Shown in pieces: positions 13,558 through 25,205 of a stretch of DNA of 64,000 nucleotides. The position numbers were made by a program, and so were the translations under genes. The notes under the pieces were generated by a model. That model was not told the origin of the DNA, made no database searches, and saw only the letters and a program-made list of their open reading frames with translations. Numbering within the stretch: the stretch's first letter is position 1; each line of letters starts with the position of its first letter. Location of the stretch: positions 69,471,522 to 69,535,521 of the forward strand of contig CM070877.1 in the NCBI GenBank assembly GCA_036365515.1, written 5' to 3'. The DNA comes from Torymus aiolomorphi. Lineage: Eukaryota > Arthropoda > Insecta > Hymenoptera > Torymidae.

Positions 13558-14582
13558 CGAGTGCGGTTCAAAATAACGAATTTTCAAAACTCCGACTTTT
13601 TTTTAACGATTATTTTTGTAACAAAATTCAAAATAACGATTTTAATTATTCAGAAATTAATAAATCAGACGACGAATGTGACGAATGTACATATTTCGAA
13701 ATAATAATTACCGAATTCAAATGTTCCGACTGTGCAAATTCAGACGGTTCAAAATTCCGACCCGCGAAATTCCGACGGGACAAAATAACGACGGTTAAAA
13801 ATTCCCACTGCGCAAAATTCCGACGGTTCAAAATAACGACGGTTCAAAATTCCGACGGGTCAAAATTCCGAATTTTGAATCGTCGTTATTTTGACCCGTC
13901 GGAATTTTGAACCGTCGTTATTTTGACCCGTCGGAATTTTGCGCAGTCGGAATTTTGAACCGTCGTTATTTTGACCCGTCCGAATTTTGAACCGTCGTTA
14001 TTTTGACCCGTCGGAATTTTGCGCAGTCGAAATTTTGAACCGTTGTTATTTTGTCCCGTCGGAATTTGGCGCAGTCGGAATTTTGAACCGTTGTTATTTT
14101 GTCCCGTCGGAATTTTGCGCAGTCGAAATTTTGAACCGTTGTTATTTTGTCCCGTCGGAATTTGGCGCAGGCGGAATTTTGAACAGTCTGAATTTGTATA
14201 ATCGTTATTTTCACCCGTCGGAATTTAGCGCAATCAGAATTTTTAGCCGTCGTTATTTTGTCCCGTCGGAATTTGGCGGGTCGGAATTTTGAACCGTCTG
14301 AATTTGCACAGTCGGAATTTTGAACTGTCTGAATTTTGCACAGTCGGAATTTTAAACCGTCGGAATTTTTTTTCTGTCTTTGTGATAACTTGTCGAATAA
14401 AAAATATTATCGTAACATTTGAATTCGGTAATTATTATTTCGAAATATGTACATTCGTCACATTGGTCGTCTGATTTATTAATTTCTGAATAATTAAAAT
14501 CGTTATTTTGAATTTCGTTACAAAAATAATCGTTAAAAAAAATGTCGGAATTTTGAAAATTCGTTATTTTTAACTGCACTCG
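13558..14582. mobile_element. 1.0 kb palindromic MITE packed with a 16-18 bp repeat
   Basis: Ends are CGAGTGCGGTTCAAAATAAC and the complement of GTTATTTTTAACTGCACTCG. The outer 180 bp of each side are inverted copies. The core, 13735-14370, is dozens of alternating units of the types GGTTCAAAATTCCGACG and GGTCAAAATAACGACG. Their orientation flips near 13870, before the geometric centre, so the palindrome is asymmetric. Both strands give long Phe/Arg/Lys repeat frames, which I do not credit as proteins. It lies 20 bp upstream of the transposase start and could be part of that gene's promoter region. Confidence 0.8.
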
Positions 14583-14601
14583 TAGATAACTCATAAAAAA
14601 G

Positions 14602-16281
14602 ATGTACGTCAACCCTATGAATGTAATAAATCTGTTATTGATAGCTTTCCAATCAATGAATTTAAAAAATACCCCTATAAATGAAGATGAAATTATTTTG
14701 AAGAATTCTATTGAAAAAATGTTATTAGATGCGATGAATGAGTTTAATAATATTGAAATAATCGACGATAACACCTTAGAGTTTGAAGAACCTTATAAAG
14801 ATGTTAACATGGAAATTGTAGAAGATGAGGATAAAGATTGGGCTTACTATGACAACCTTGGACAGTGTACACAAGACGAAGAAGGATTGTCTCATGATTA
14901 TAAAAGTAGAGCGGTTGAATTCTGGAGAAGCGGAAAAAATAAAAATCTTGCTCTAAACACAGTGCAAAATAGATTTCGTCAAGTTATATCCATAACCCAA
15001 TTAAAACGTTGGGCTAAAACGCTAAATAAAGGAGGCACATACAGAGAGAAAATAGGAAGAATTTGTGATTTTGTTTTGCAGAATTTCAAAAATGCTATAC
15101 AAGCTGGTCACATAATACACGACAATGATTTACAAAGATGGACACTACAAGCACAAAAACGGATTGGTTGTGAAGATATACGTTTTAGAGCATCAAACCA
15201 TTGGTTGACTAATTTTAAAAAAGCTCATAGAATAGTGGGTAGAAAAATTAATAGATTTATTACAAAAAAAACTTTAGAAGAGGCTGATTATTTAAAAAGC
15301 CAAGCTAATGTATTTGTTCATGAAATTAAGAATATCATGAGGGAGAAAGGTGCAGCTAACGTTTTTAATACTGATCAAAGTGGATTTCAGTTGGAGATTT
15401 ATTCTGGAAGAACCTTAGCTGTGGAAGGAGAAAAGCAAGTTCAATGCCTTGTTCAATCAGTTTCCTCAACGACTCATAGTTACACCATTCAACCGTTTAT
15501 TTCTGGGGATGGTCAGCTTATATCGCCACTTTTTGTGTTATTAAAGGAAAAAAGTGGAGAATTTGGACCTGTTGTTCAGGAAGGTCTTTTTCGACCGAAC
15601 AATGTTTATGTTATGGCATCAAAATCTGGAAAATTAACTTCAGGTAAGATTTATATTATGCATTCGTAGAGTTAAATTTCATAATGTACCATCATAAGAA
15701 ATAATTTTAAGATTAATTTTATTGCAGATCATTTTAAAACATGGCTCAAAGAAGTATATTTTCCGAATGTCGGTTCGACTAGTGTTCTTTTACTTGACTC
15801 ATGGAGTGGACATTGTCCTAAAGTAATTCAAGAAGTAAAACCTGCTGATAAGGAATTTATCGTAAAAGTAATTCCCAAAGGCACTACCGGTAAAATTCAG
15901 CCATTAGACGTTTATGGATTCAGAATTTGGAAAAATTACGTTCGACATTTCTCGGACAGTGTCATTCTCATGGATGAAGATTTGAATCTACATTTAAGAA
16001 ATAACATAATAAAACTCCAATCTCTAGTACACAATCAATTATTTTCGCCAAGGTATAAAAATTTATTCAAGTATTCTTGGTACAAAAGTGGATATGTAGA
16101 AGAAAAACCAGAAACATTTATTAATCCGGTTGAATTTGGATTCGGAGACAAATCTAACGTGAAATGTGGAGTCGAAGGCTGTTCAAATGTAGAAATAATC
16201 AGATGTTCATGGTGCAAAAAAAATTTATGCCTAAAGCATTTTTTTGAAGACTATCATTATTGTACAAAATATGAAGAGTGA
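14602..16281 (+). CDS. pogo-type DDE transposase with C-terminal zinc cluster, two exons
   Basis: Exons 14602-15643 and 15728-16281 join across an 84-bp intron (CAG|GTAAGA ... TTGCAG|AT), splitting a codon, to give 531 residues with no internal stop. Residues about 100-220 look like the paired HTH of CENP-B/pogo transposases (RFRASNHWLTNFKK). The catalytic acids appear as D258 (NTDQSGF), D371 (LLLDSWSGH) and D408 (IQPLDVY), a DD36D spacing typical of pogo-like enzymes. Residues 494-526 form a Cys/His cluster (C494, C499, C507, C510, C515, H518, H524, C526), probably metal-binding. It would cut and paste its element in the nucleus. It is the only intact transposase in the 9.8 kb TAA-flanked element and is my candidate for its mobiliser, although pogo enzymes normally duplicate TA. 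An in-frame ATG at codon 19 is an alternative start. Confidence 0.85.
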
Positions 16282-16678
16282 ATATAAAAAGTATAACTAA
16301 CATTTCAATAAAAATGAGATCAAAAACAAACTATTTATCCTGAAATATTTAATATAAAACTATAACATAATTTTAATAAGTGTTTGCTTTTTCTTTCAAA
16401 TTAATAAATTTAGAATTTATTAAATTTATTAACTTTAAGTAATTAATAAAATTGATTTTTACCTACTTGAAATAATTAAAAAAATTACATAGCTTTATAT
16501 TTTGTTTAATTTAATTTAGTTTATAATGCACTAATTTTTCTCTGATATAACGAATTCTACAATTTTCATAGCGAAAAAACTGACAAAATTCTTTTTTTTT
16601 TTTATAAAAAGGGGTCTGCTACTTTTACGCGTAAAAATATTGCATAAACGCTTGCCATCAAACAGCAATTACACAGCT
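16282..16678. other. 3' flank of the transposase and right inner end
   Basis: AT-rich. AATAAA at about 16306 could serve as poly(A) signal. About 16555-16670 is the inverted partner of about 9950-10060. No other gene. Confidence 0.6.
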
Positions 16679-17266
16679 CCAAAAAAAAAAAAAAAAAATC
16701 GAACTTTCGACTGCGGGAACCTGTTACTTTACTATATGTAATTGAGCATGCTGAATTCGAATTCGGTGTTCGTTTGACCTCATCAGGTCAGGATCAAGGT
16801 CAGCTGAAAGTCAAATCTATTGAAAAAACTCAAATCGATCCAAAATGTCACTCTTACAGGTTTTTGGGTATTTTGTTTTTTTGTTTTTTGTTTTTTTTTT
16901 GGTCTTTTTTGTTGTTTTTGTTTGTTTGTTTTTTTGTTTTTGTTTGTTTTTTTTTGTTTTTTTTCTTTCTGTTTTTTTGTTTGTGTTTTTTTTCTCTTAT
17001 GGGTTTTTGGGGTCGCTAAATTCGAATAAGGTGCCCGCTTTCATCCGGCGTCATCTTATTCGAATTCAGCGACCCCAAAAACCCATAAGAGTGACATTTT
17101 GGATCGATTTGAGTTTTTTTAATAGATTTGACCTTCAACTGACCTTCACCCTGACCTGATGAGGTCAAACGGACACCGGATTCGAATTCAGCATGCTCGA
17201 TTACATATAATAAAGTAGGTCAGGTTTCCGAAACCGAAAGTTCGATTTCTTTGTAGAGCTGCGTTA
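16679..17266. mobile_element. Foldback MITE with oligo-T/G centre, about 590 bp
   Basis: Arms 16679-16860 and 17084-17266 are inverted copies, sharing GATCGATTTGAGTTTTTT-like and GACCTCATCAGGTCAGG-like blocks. The centre holds a T-rich tract (16865-17000). An inner hairpin follows, ATGGGTTTTTGGGGTCGCT at 17000 with its complement ending near 17087. The Phe-rich frames over the T tract are artefacts. Confidence 0.75.
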
Positions 17267-18450
17267 TTATCCATTTTGTTTCATTTACAATTTTTTTTTT
17301 TTATGATTTAATTTTGTAAATGGACTCATTGGCCGTATATTTCTTAAATAAATAAATAAATAATACGTTGATTTACCCGACGATATACACCTGGAATATT
17401 AAATTATTAAAATAGCTCAGTTAGGGGTAGTTCACCCCATCTAAGGGGTGTTTTGGTAAAGTGTTCAATAATGTTTATTTTATTTCTTAATTTTATTTAT
17501 AATGCGATGATTTCTTTTCAGATTCGAAAAATTTAGAATTTTTGTGTTGGAAAAGGTGTCAAAATACATAATTTTTCTCTTATAAATCAAGGGGATGCAA
17601 CCCTTAACGTCGAAAATAATACACAAATACTTGTTTTTGAACAACAAATAATATTTACTTTGTTTCACTGACAAATTCGAAATAGTTTCCGAGAAATGTA
17701 GGAAAATCCGTTTTTCGGGGTGCACTTTAGGGGTTATTTTCACCCCTTAAATCGCCGAATTAGCACGAAAGAAAAAACACGGGTTAAATATTTTTCGATG
17801 TACTACAACATATCAAAAAATGAAGAAAATTGTGAGAGATTAAAAAATACATTATCGGGGTTGTAATTTTGGGGGTGTTTTACCCTCTATGTAGGGTTTT
17901 TTTCTGAAAAATTCCGGAGCACATAAATTTTAGTTATAATCTTGAATATAATACGTTGATTTACCCGACGATATTCACCTGGAATATTAAATTATTAAAA
18001 TAGTGAAGTTAGGGGTAGTTCACCCCGTCTAAGGGGTATTTTGGAAACATGTTCAATAATGTTTATTTTATTTCTTAATTTTATTTATAATGCGATGATT
18101 TCTTTTCAGATTTGAAAAATTTTAGAATTTTTGTGTAGGAAAAGGTGTCAAAATATATAATTTTTCTCTTATAAAAACAAGGGGATGCAACCCTTATCGT
18201 GGAAAATAATACACAAATACTTGTTTTTGAACAACAAATAATATTTACTTTGTTTCACTGAGAAATTCGAAATAGTTTCCGAGAAATGTAGGAAAATCCG
18301 TTTTTGGGGATGAAGTTTAGGGGTGATTTTCACCCCTTAAATCGCCGAATTAGCACAAAAGAAAAAACACGAGTCAAATATTTTGCAATGTACTACAACA
18401 TATCAAAAAATGAAGGAAATCGGTGAGGTACACCTGGGGTAGTTTCCTTG
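17267..18450. repeat. Right long inverted end with internal tandem duplication
   Basis: Two copies of the roughly 600-bp unit in inverted orientation (TATCAAAAAATGAAG at 17811 and 18401), mirroring 8675-9960. It ends GGTAGTTTCCTTG at 18450, followed by TAA. Confidence 0.8.
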
Positions 18451-20692
18451 TAAGTGGCTTACGTTTCTTTGGTACGCTTAGAGATGAAGGTGCTTTGCGT
18501 TTAATTATTCGAGTAGTTTCAATAGGTATTGACACATCTACATTAGATATAATTATTGGCTTCGAATTTTTCTTAACATTTTCTTTTTTAATTTTTTTTT
18601 TTAGTCTTTAATTCTTCCATGTATTGATCACCTGTGATAATTGCTGATTTGCCTTTTCTTTGACCTTTCTTTTGGATTTTTTCTGTAACAGTTCCTTTTG
18701 TCATATTTTCTGTAGAAATAGCTCGCTTTACTGCAGGTTGAATTTCAATTTGTGATATTGATTCAACAGTTGAAATAGTATTTGAAGTAGTGGCATTGAT
18801 AACTTTATCACTGACTACAACAAGGTTTTCGAATTGCTGAAGAGTTGTAGACGTAGAAGCGGTTGTAGAACTTTGTGCGGTTAGTGTACTTTTGAATACT
18901 TCAACATTATCTTGTAGTGATGCAAATGTAGGATTTAAAAGTGACTGATCTAAGCAGGAACTCTATTTAAAAACATAAATGTGTGTGTATGTGTATGTGT
19001 ATATATACAAAAATGGAAATTTAAAAATAGTAAAATAACCTTACAAGTAAATTTATCAATGGTTTAGTCTATATAATGTACGATAGAGGTATTTTAACTT
19101 CAGGTTCTCTTCTGTCAGTATTATGATGACTTGTTTGTAATAAAGTTGATGTATCTTTGCAAGATACATCGTTTCCGACAGTTTGGTTCGACTCGCTTTG
19201 ACTAGAGTTCATTATTTTTTCTAGTACTTAACTATATTCCTTTACTTTTCTTTCTGATTCTAAAATTAAACATTATTCTAAATTTTACAAAACATTCATT
19301 TTCAAGAGGAATTAAATTATTTCTAATAATAATAATATGTAATTAGTCTGTAAATAATATGTAAACAGTCTGTAAATATTATGTAAATAATATTATAAGA
19401 AAGCTAAATAAATGTTAATAAAATCATTAAAAAAATACTTCAATTTAGATATAATAAATAAACTTTGTATACCTGCATTACTTGCAGTAGATGAAATTGA
19501 AGTAGAGTTTTCCATTTCTGAGGAGTTTGCATAGTCTGATGCAGAAAATATGGATGCATTAAAAGGGGAATTCCATATTTCCTAAAGGCATTAACAGCTG
19601 TTTCCATCTTTGCTGCTCGGATAAAGTCCTTGCCAAAAAGAAAAAATAAATTCTTGAGTGTCACTTTATCACCATGTTGTTGAAACGCATTAACTTCTTC
19701 AGTATAATTATGACTTAATGGCTTCATAAATCATACGTCAAGTGGCTGCAGCTTATGAGTGCAATGAGGTGAAAAGCACATCATTACTACCCCATTCTCT
19801 CTTGCCAAGTCTATAGCCTCAAGATTTTTTACATGAGACGAATGCCCATCTAGAAGACAATTCAATAAATTTTCTTAACCACTTAACAAAAATATGTGTT
19901 TGGATACATCCACTTTTATGAAATTCCGCCCATGCTCCATCAGGTGCACCTTCGAGGAACTCACGGTTCTCCTTCACCCTTGGGAAGATCAACATGAGTG
20001 GCATGTAAGAGCCTGTAGCAGACATACAAATTTCTGCGGTGACAGTCTCACCTCTTTCGGCAGCAACTTTACCTCCAACCTGTCTTCTTCCTCTAAGTGC
20101 AAGAACTTTCGCACAAGATTTTGGCACTACTGATACCCCAGTTTCATCTGCATTGTAAATGTCCTTGGATGCGAACTTGTATTCATCTAACAAGCTTTCT
20201 AATAGTGAAAAAGCTCTTTTACAGCTTTTTCATTGAACCTATTCGCTCTTGCACTAGATGTGTGTTCTGCTTTTCTAAGAGAAAAAGTATTTGTTTTCAT
20301 AAAACCAATCAGCCAATATTTGCCAGCAAGTTCTATACATAAATATATTATTAATAACTCAATATTATTCAAATAAATGTAAATCATAAGATATTAATTA
20401 TTTATTTACCAGTTGCACGATTAAAATTATGTGGTATCTCCAATTTTGTGCAAAATCAAACGCAAGTTTTCTTACGTCAATTGAAGAAAGACCAATTAGC
20501 CTTGTCTCCATAATTTGAACATAATTTGCCAGAGCTTTCTCTTGTTCACCAGTGAATGTACGTTGAAAACTTAAATTTGCATAAATATAGTACATATATC
20601 TAAGTAAATATACATGAATAGTATATTACGATACGTGGGCCGTAAATTGGATTTCCGGGGCGTGCGTGGTATGACGCCCGAGGCGAAGCCGG

Positions 20693-20734
20693 GGATGCCC
20701 TGGGCGTGCGTCATGACGCACGCCCAGGGCATCC
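20693..20734. repeat. Perfect 42-bp palindrome
   Basis: The half GGATGCCCTGGGCGTGCG followed by TCA is exactly complementary to the second half, centred on 20713/20714. It could form a cruciform or RNA hairpin and lies at the apex of a MITE. Confidence 0.9.
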
Positions 20735-21171
20735 AATTTCCGGTCCAAGTATTGTATACTATTTTTCTTACTCCCCGGCCGAAAGTACGTTCTGTAATTG
20801 TTAAATAATTAATAAAATTGCGTTGTCGTCTGCTAGCTGTGTTTGAGTGTTAGTTTTTCTTTCGGCCCGCTCGATAGTAATGCCTCTCTCGGCCGCTTTG
20901 GGTAGCTCGGTCGATATTACCGACTGTTTTTTCTTTCGACCCGGCGTGGAGAGCTGGCTTTTTGGGCGTCTGCTACTTACGCTGTTGCAGAGATGGTTTG
21001 ATGCCCGCCCGAAATTTGCAAGACCGAGGCGAAGCCGAGGTTTTGCTGGTCGGGGCGGGCATCAGAAACACATTCATTAAAAAAAGAAAGAAATAAGGTG
21101 ATGAAATAAGTACATTAAAGTTTGATCAACTAACTCTTTTTTCTCGTCACCCGTGAACTTTCCTCTGTCTA

Positions 21172-21345
21172 TTTCGTACACCCAATGGACATTGATTCGT
21201 GTCGAACGTGCCAGTTAGTGACCGTCACGCATAACCTTTTAAACGTTAACATACATAAGAAATGAGAAAACAATTGAAAAGGTTATGCATGACGGTTACT
21301 AACGACACGAATCAATGTCCATTGGGTGTACGTGTCTAACCTTCA
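21172..21345. repeat. Inverted repeat MITE around ACACCCAATGGACATTG
   Basis: Left arm about 21177-21245 and right arm about 21275-21337 share ACACCCAATGGACATTGATT and TGACCGTCACGCATAACCTT in inverted order. Short loop. No coding content. Confidence 0.75.
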
Positions 21346-21878
21346 CACCGCACAAACATCTTTTCCTCGGACGCTCCCGTCCGCACGTTTACTTAATTGT
21401 TTCTACACGACTCGTAAGTACGTCTGGAAAACAAGAGAAAAAAACATTGACCACGATCAAACAACACCACTTTTTATTTCAACTAACTCTTATTTCTCGT
21501 CACCCGTGCGCATGAGACAGAGTGGCTCATGCGCGCGGGCGCTCAAGCGCAGCGGGTCGGGAAATTTCGGCAGCCAATCAGAGCGCACGGTTGGTCTAAA
21601 ATAGGGTGTGAAAGTTAACTTTCGGCTCGGAGATGCGGGCCGAAAGTACGTACTTTCGGATGGGGGAGTAAGAAAAATATATTATATGTAGATACCTGGA
21701 CTCCGGTTACTTTGTAAGTCCTCATGTTTTACTTTTTTGAGAGGAGTTGTTCTGGGAATATTATATTGCAGTGCACTAGCCTTGCAGAATTTTTCCTCCA
21801 AAACTGCATTAATAGCTAGGTGCATTTGCCCATCACTCCACGCAAATTTATTTGTCTTTTTCTGTAATTTCTTACCAT

Positions 21879-22396
21879 TACTATTATAAATACACAGCCA
21901 ACAATTCTACCCAAACAACCGACCGCACTATAGCTATTGCACAATAAAGAGGTTAAAGTTTATTTATTTTGCGCTAGTCACCGCAGTCGCGTGTGATCTG
22001 CATGCCCCGCCTAGAGTGTCATGCGTGCCTCATACATATTCTTTCTTTATTTCGGTTTCATTAGTTTCATATGAATTTAAAAAAGAAATGTATAAATATA
22101 GATTTGAAGTTAATTTATTAAGCTATCAAATGCATTTTAGTTCATTCTTAATTTTTGATATTTTCTTTTTCTACTTAAGCTTTGAAAAATCAAATTTAGT
22201 ACAGATTTTTGCTTATTTTCAAATCCAACGTAACTATTTAAATTAAGTTTTTTTGTATTGCATTCGTTAAAGAGGGAAAAACAGAATATATTTACATGAT
22301 ATTTCCATTAGGATTTATAAGTTTTTTTATTTCTCCTAGATTTAAAACTTTGGGTGTTCAACTAACCCGCCAAGTTCATGATGCCCCACTTTCCCC
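21879..22396. other. 5' end of the pogo-like element
   Basis: On the minus strand this is the leader between the 15-bp terminal repeat (22382-22396) and the transposase start at 21878. AT-rich; no other gene seen. Confidence 0.6.
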
Positions 22397-22756
22397 TACC
22401 AAGATAAATACTGCTTAATTATTTATAAATAAAATGACTTTCTTGTTAGGGCTACGCTTCATACAATTTGTATTATGTACATACTTAACTATTTAATCTA
22501 CAATTTAATGTATAAATTATTGAAATCTATAATATATTTATTCTTAATTTCAAGCGAAAAAGGTACCCAAAGGTTTACTTTATTAAAATATAGATAAATT
22601 ATGCAAAATATACAATAATCAAGTTAACTGGTTCATTGAAAAAAAAATATATTACATGAATACCATACCTATACGTAACATTATTTTGTTCCTTTTTATA
22701 TGGTAAAAATAAATGTTACATATATTATGATGCTTATTATCTTTTAAAACAATAGT

Positions 22757-22925
22757 ACATTGTGTGCCAAGGGTGTAAAGTGGGTCTTTTTAGACCGATT
22801 GTGGGGTTGCAGTACGAGTCGAAGGTGAGCTAGCACGATCCGAAGGCGAGTGCGTTTGCGAACCGAAGACGAATACTGCAACCACACGAGCTCAAAAAAC
22901 CCACTTAGCCCTTGGTGTACACCAT
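22757..22925. mobile_element. Small palindromic MITE
   Basis: Inverted tips TGCCAAGGG/CCCTTGG, then AAAGTGGGTYTTTT and GGTTGCAGTA with their complements. The apex carries CGAAGGCGAGTGCG. No coding content. Confidence 0.7.
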
Positions 22926-22934
22926 ATTGTTTGT

Positions 22935-23245
22935 ACCGCAAGCATTGATTTTTGCGTTTTTTCAAAATATAGATGATTTTCTTAAACAATATTGAAAACC
23001 CCATTCAAAAACGACAGCGGGCGCTTTTCAAATTTTTACCGCCCGCTACTGCGAGCAGCGGGCGCTTTTCGATTTTTACCGCCCGCTACTGCGAGCAGCG
23101 GGCGCTCTTCGATTTTTCCTGCCCCCTACGGTGAGCAGCGAGCGCTTTTCAGTTTTTACCGCCCGCTGGTCGACAAGCGGTCGCTTTCAACTCTATTAAT
23201 AGGTTCAAAAAACGCGAAAATCGTGCTTGCGGTACATAAAGTAAT
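22935..23245. repeat. Inverted tips enclosing a GC-rich tandem repeat
   Basis: GTACCGCAAGCA (22935) and its complement TGCTTGCGGTAC (to about 23237) flank three to four tandem copies of a roughly 52-bp unit, AGCGGGCGCTTTTCGATTTT then TACCGCCCGCTACTGCG, at 23017-23190. The unit is itself palindromic (GCGGGCG...CGCCCGC). Confidence 0.7.
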
Positions 23246-23870
23246 TTATTGAGGTTGAACTTTTTTATTTAGTTATTAAAATAAGATATTAAACCTTAAG
23301 AATATAGAGTTTTACCTCAATAAATTACTTTGTTTTAAAATATAATAAGCATCATAATACATGTAACATTTAGTTTTATCATTTAAAAAGGATGAGTATC
23401 AATAACAAAATAATGTTACATATAGGTATGGTATTCATGTAATATATTTTTTTTCAATGAACCAATTAACTTGATTATTGTATATTTTGCATAATTTATG
23501 TATATTTTAACAAAATAAACCTTTGGGTACCTTTTTCGCTTGAAATTAAGAATAAATATATTATATTTCCATAATTTATAGATTAAATTGTAGATTAAAT
23601 AGTTAAGTATGTACGTAATACAAATTGTATGAAGCGTAGCCCTAACAAGAAAGTCATTTTATTTATAAATAATTAAGCAATATTTATCTTGATATTGGAA
23701 TATACATTGCAAAACTGTCTGTTACCTAATTTATGCACACATAATAATAGATTACCCGGTTGAAGTGGTTTGATAAAAACTAATACAAATTTTCAGATTC
23801 TGGTGCAAAACCGCATAGATTAGGTTTCTGCAGCCTTCTCGTCTCAGCATATTCTACAGATAAAACGTAA

Positions 23871-24064
23871 ACTTTTTTCCAATCAATGTTCTATATAAAA
23901 AGTTTCAAAAGTTTGATAAAAAAAATGATAAAAGTTAGATTTTTACCAAAAATTGAAAAAAATTTGAATTTTCAATGTTGCATATCTTTTTTATTTATGT
24001 AAATATCGATCTAAAATTTTAGGAACATGTTTTTTTTTCATAATAAACTATAAGTAAAAAATTT
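23871..24064. other. AT-rich spacer
   Basis: Between the palindromic element and the Penelope-like element. Nothing recognised. Confidence 0.5.
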
Positions 24065-24805
24065 TTTTGAAAAGGTTCGATGTTAATGAGTACATTGAGT
24101 TACTATTTGTGCAACGTTTCAATAACTGTTTTGTTATCCTTATCAAGCACTAGAATTTATTAAAATATGGAGATAAATACAAGTCAATAATTAAAATACA
24201 TACAAATAAACAATTTGCTCGTCATTCTCACCTAAAATTACATTCATTATAATGTTAAAACATCGTCAAACTTATAAAATTGTGTTTTTGTTTATCAAAA
24301 AATATAAAACAATAGTGAAAAATCAGATGGAAAACTTTGCACAAAGGTTGAGAAATCAAATTGATTACGACTGTTACCTTGCTTTCTTGGTAAAAACAAT
24401 ATAAACATCGTCAATTGTATTAAGAGCTTTGCACACTTTTTTACTCACATTAAGATAGGACAGTAACTGAATAAATTAACATATAATAAACAAAACAATA
24501 ATACATTAACACAAAGGAAAGCAAAGGCAGTCAGACTACGTTAAGAAGATGTCAACAGACCACTGATAAATTTGAATACAGTCAAGTGATCAATACCAAG
24601 GTCAATTAACTACGTATATGACATAGTAATTGACATAGTATATCAATGACGATATTAAAATCTAATTAATTTATAATCATTATCTAAACAGGTAGATAAG
24701 GTCAGTTTAATAAAAACTTTATGGTTAGTGTCCTAAAAATCAGTTTGTCACAACCACAAAGTAAAAACTTAAATTGTACCAATAAAAATAACAGTTATAT
24801 TCAAT

Positions 24806-25205
24806 TTATTTGATTCTTTTCAATTTGTTCAATAATTGAGAATAATGATTACTTAATTTCTGAGTGTCTTCCTTTATATTTATAGGATTATCTTGTAATT
24901 TGATGTTAATCATTTCGGAAATTAATCTTTTTTTCCAACAACTTTCAGTATCAAGTATCTTAGCATTATCAAAGTTAAACTTATGTTTATAATTGTTGAT
25001 GTGACTATTAATTACAAATTTTTTGTCATCATCTTTTTTAGTATTCGCAATGTGTTCTTTTAATCTAGTATTTAACATGCGTTTACTCTCTCCTACGTAA
25101 CTAGCATTACAATCATTACATTCGATTTTGTAAACAATGTTCGTTTTCTCGTCTTTCTCCTGTGTATCTTTCCTTCTTTTTATGACTTTGCTGAGATTAT
25201 TATTT
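24806..25205 (-). pseudogene. GIY-YIG endonuclease domain of the Penelope element
   Basis: The reading runs from about 25205 to the stop at 24806. VYKIECNDCNASYVGES gives the GIY-YIG half motif with the CxxC insertion typical of Penelope endonucleases, followed by TRLKEHIAN and a C-terminal helix-rich tail. This domain nicks target DNA during insertion. It is out of frame with the preceding reverse transcriptase segment. Confidence 0.85.

Larger units (their letters stand above)
20617..21685. mobile_element. Cluster of palindromic MITEs in a transposase intron
   Basis: It lies between the first two transposase exons. The outer ends are AGTATATTACG (20624) and TTCTTACTCCCC-type sequence on both sides of the block (20766 and, inverted, 21662-21676). 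Inside are a palindromic unit at 20640-20760, a second at about 20998-21066 (GATGCCCGCCC and its complement around GAGGCGAAGCCGAGG), and a third at 21172-21345. CAACTAACTCTT then TCTCGTCACCCGTG occurs as a direct repeat at 21127 and 21480. No gene. Confidence 0.65.
22397..23870. mobile_element. Right part of the outer palindromic element
   Basis: Arms 22399-22755 and about 23335-23700 are inverted copies carrying GGGCTACGCTTCATACAATT. The outer segment 23695-23860 pairs with 6209-6346. With the 16 kb pogo-like element removed, the parent would be a foldback of roughly 1.6 kb. No transposase. Confidence 0.8.

Noticed and set aside
13646..14292. Repeat proteins with CAKFRRDKITTVQN-type units
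   Set aside because: Both strands give similar repeat peptides because the DNA is a palindromic array; stops fall irregularly.
16774..17159. Phe-rich membrane-like protein
   Set aside because: It is a T-rich tract at the centre of a foldback MITE, open in all three frames.
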